Made by a program: the position numbers and the translations under genes. Positions 63,219-64,000 of a stretch of DNA of 64,000 nt are shown here, piece by piece. The DNA comes from Chryseobacterium sp. JAH. Lineage in GTDB: Bacteria; Bacteroidota; Bacteroidia; Flavobacteriales; Weeksellaceae. Where the stretch lies: assembly GCF_001507335.1 (NCBI RefSeq), contig NZ_LMAH01000001.1, positions 434,001 through 498,000 of the forward strand, given 5' to 3'. The notes below the pieces were generated by a model. That model was given only the letters and a program-made list of their open reading frames with translations. It ran no database searches and was not told where the DNA came from. Every line of letters starts with the position of its first letter. Position 1 is the first letter of the stretch.

Positions 63219-64000
63219 TTAGACAAGTTTAATTTTATCTTCCATAATCTCAACGATTTTATCTTTATACAAACCGCCTAATGCTTTTTTAAAGTTCTTT
63301 TTACTCATCTGCAGCTCAGCTTTAATGTCTTCGGGAGAAGATTTATCTGAGAGATGAAGCAAACCAAAGTTTTCTTCCAATTTGTTTAAAATCTTCTGTC
63401 TGAATTCATCGATATTTTCAAAACCTTCAGGCTGAAGCGAAACATCTATCTTACCGTCTTCACGGATAGTTTTGATGTAACCCTCTTCTTCCGAAAGCGG
63501 ATATACTTTTTTGTAAACATCTGAGGCATAAATCAATCCAAGGTATTTTTTGTTGATCACCACATTCCAGCCCAACTCACTTTCGTTCATCATAATCAAC
63601 TCCACTTTATCTCCTTTTCTGAAAGGAACATCTTCGTACTGTGGATTTCTCTTGAACTTTGTGGTACCGGTAATTAATCCTAATTCTTCATCAATATAAA
63701 GATGTACAAGATATCTTTTTCCCTCAAGAATTTTAGATTTTTGCTGCTTGTACGGAATGAAAAGATCTTTGATAATTCCCCAATCCATAAAAGCTCCGCT
63801 GGGAAGACTCTGCACGCAGCTCATCACCGCAAACTCGCCAACTTCTGCCAAAGGAGTTTCTGTGGTAGCTTTCAGTTTATGATCATCCTGATACACAAAA
63901 ACTTCAATCTCATCACCAATTTCTTTTTCTTCACGAATAAAAACTTTAGACATAAAAGCCGTTTCGCCGGTTTCCGATTCAAGCATCCATCCTGAATTAT
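63219..64000 (-). CDS. cvfB: S1 RNA-binding protein (CvfB/YitL-like), start outside the window
   Basis: About 260 residues visible; the frame continues past the right edge with NSGWMLESETGE as the probable continuation of an S1-like fold, so the true start is outside. FKRNPQYEDVPFRKGDKVEL and LGLIYASDVYKKVYPL are S1/CvfB features, and the C-terminal end (SPEDIKAELQMSKKNFKKALG) is a winged helix. CvfB-type proteins bind RNA and affect virulence or regulation in Firmicutes. Role here unknown. Confidence 0.82.
   Translation of the reverse strand, partial: NSGWMLESETGETAFMSKVFIREEKEIGDEIEVFVYQDDHKLKATTETPLAEVGEFAVMSCVQSLPSGAFMDWGIIKDLFIPYKQQKSKILEGKRYLVHLYIDEELGLITGTTKFKRNPQYEDVPFRKGDKVELIMMNESELGWNVVINKKYLGLIYASDVYKKVYPLSEEEGYIKTIREDGKIDVSLQPEGFENIDEFRQKILNKLEENFGLLHLSDKSSPEDIKAELQMSKKNFKKALGGLYKDKIVEIMEDKIKLV

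Noticed and set aside
1..64000. CRISPR array, tRNA, rRNA, transposase or integrase genes
   Set aside because: No regular direct-repeat array, cloverleaf-like gene or recognisable transposase or integrase was found; only short dispersed palindromes were seen.

Overview
The window looks like a chromosomal segment of a flavobacterium close to Chryseobacterium or Elizabethkingia (Bacteroidota). The evidence is the AT-rich sequence, the promoters of the Bacteroidota type (TTG, about 19-20 bases, then TAnnTTTG), the general lack of Shine-Dalgarno sequences, and the gene set (rpsF-rpsR-rplI, PnuC-type transporter under a TPP riboswitch, J-domain/KTSC protein, HPP and TIGR01777 proteins). This assignment is inference from content; no 16S gene is present. 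No tRNA, rRNA, CRISPR array, prophage or intact insertion sequence was recognised.

Layout. 0.3-8.5 kb: a ClC chloride/proton exchanger, three ribosomal proteins, an aldehyde dehydrogenase, a secreted thioredoxin-like protein, a lipid A-type acyltransferase with a glycosyltransferase, a DEDDh exonuclease and ApaG. 8.6-12.7 kb: the 2-oxoglutarate dehydrogenase operon sucA-sucB. 12.8-18.8 kb: an SRPBCC protein and the glycogen operon glgB-glgA-glgC. 19-32.8 kb: the most interesting region. Two alpha/beta hydrolases, an M17 aminopeptidase, three ATP-grasp-type ligases, a GCS2 carboxylate-amine ligase and a class I glutamine amidotransferase run on the plus strand, and end against a cyanophycin synthetase, a cyanophycinase and an isoaspartyl peptidase. 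The set looks like a pathway that makes and breaks a non-ribosomal peptide or amino-acid polymer next to a carbon-storage operon.

33-46.7 kb: accessory and housekeeping genes (methyltransferase, TerD-like, hisS, an HRDC protein, a short SSB, an LRR protein). It holds three broken genes: a membrane protein with an in-frame TAG, a small gene frameshifted in an A run, and a HExxH metallopeptidase split by two lesions. A degenerate repeat follows each of two accessory modules near 39-40 kb. A TPP riboswitch precedes a PnuT-like thiamine transporter. 46.8-49.4 kb: a cobalamin riboswitch and metE. 49.4-53.8 kb: a redox cluster (MDR, two SDRs, Old Yellow Enzyme) with a divergent HxlR regulator and paired operators. 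53.9-56.2 kb: J-domain/KTSC protein, AraC regulator, secreted protein. 56.6-63.1 kb: an RND efflux operon (tetR, tolC-like, acrA-like, acrB-like) with a three-site operator. 63.2-64 kb: a CvfB-like S1 protein that runs off the window.

Several dispersed palindromic repeats (7.2, 41.2, 42.2, 51.3, 52.1, 54.5 and 56.5 kb) sit between genes. Some candidate TAnnTTTG boxes lie so close to the ATG that the mRNAs would be leaderless. All functional calls are from reading the sequence and family knowledge; no search was run.
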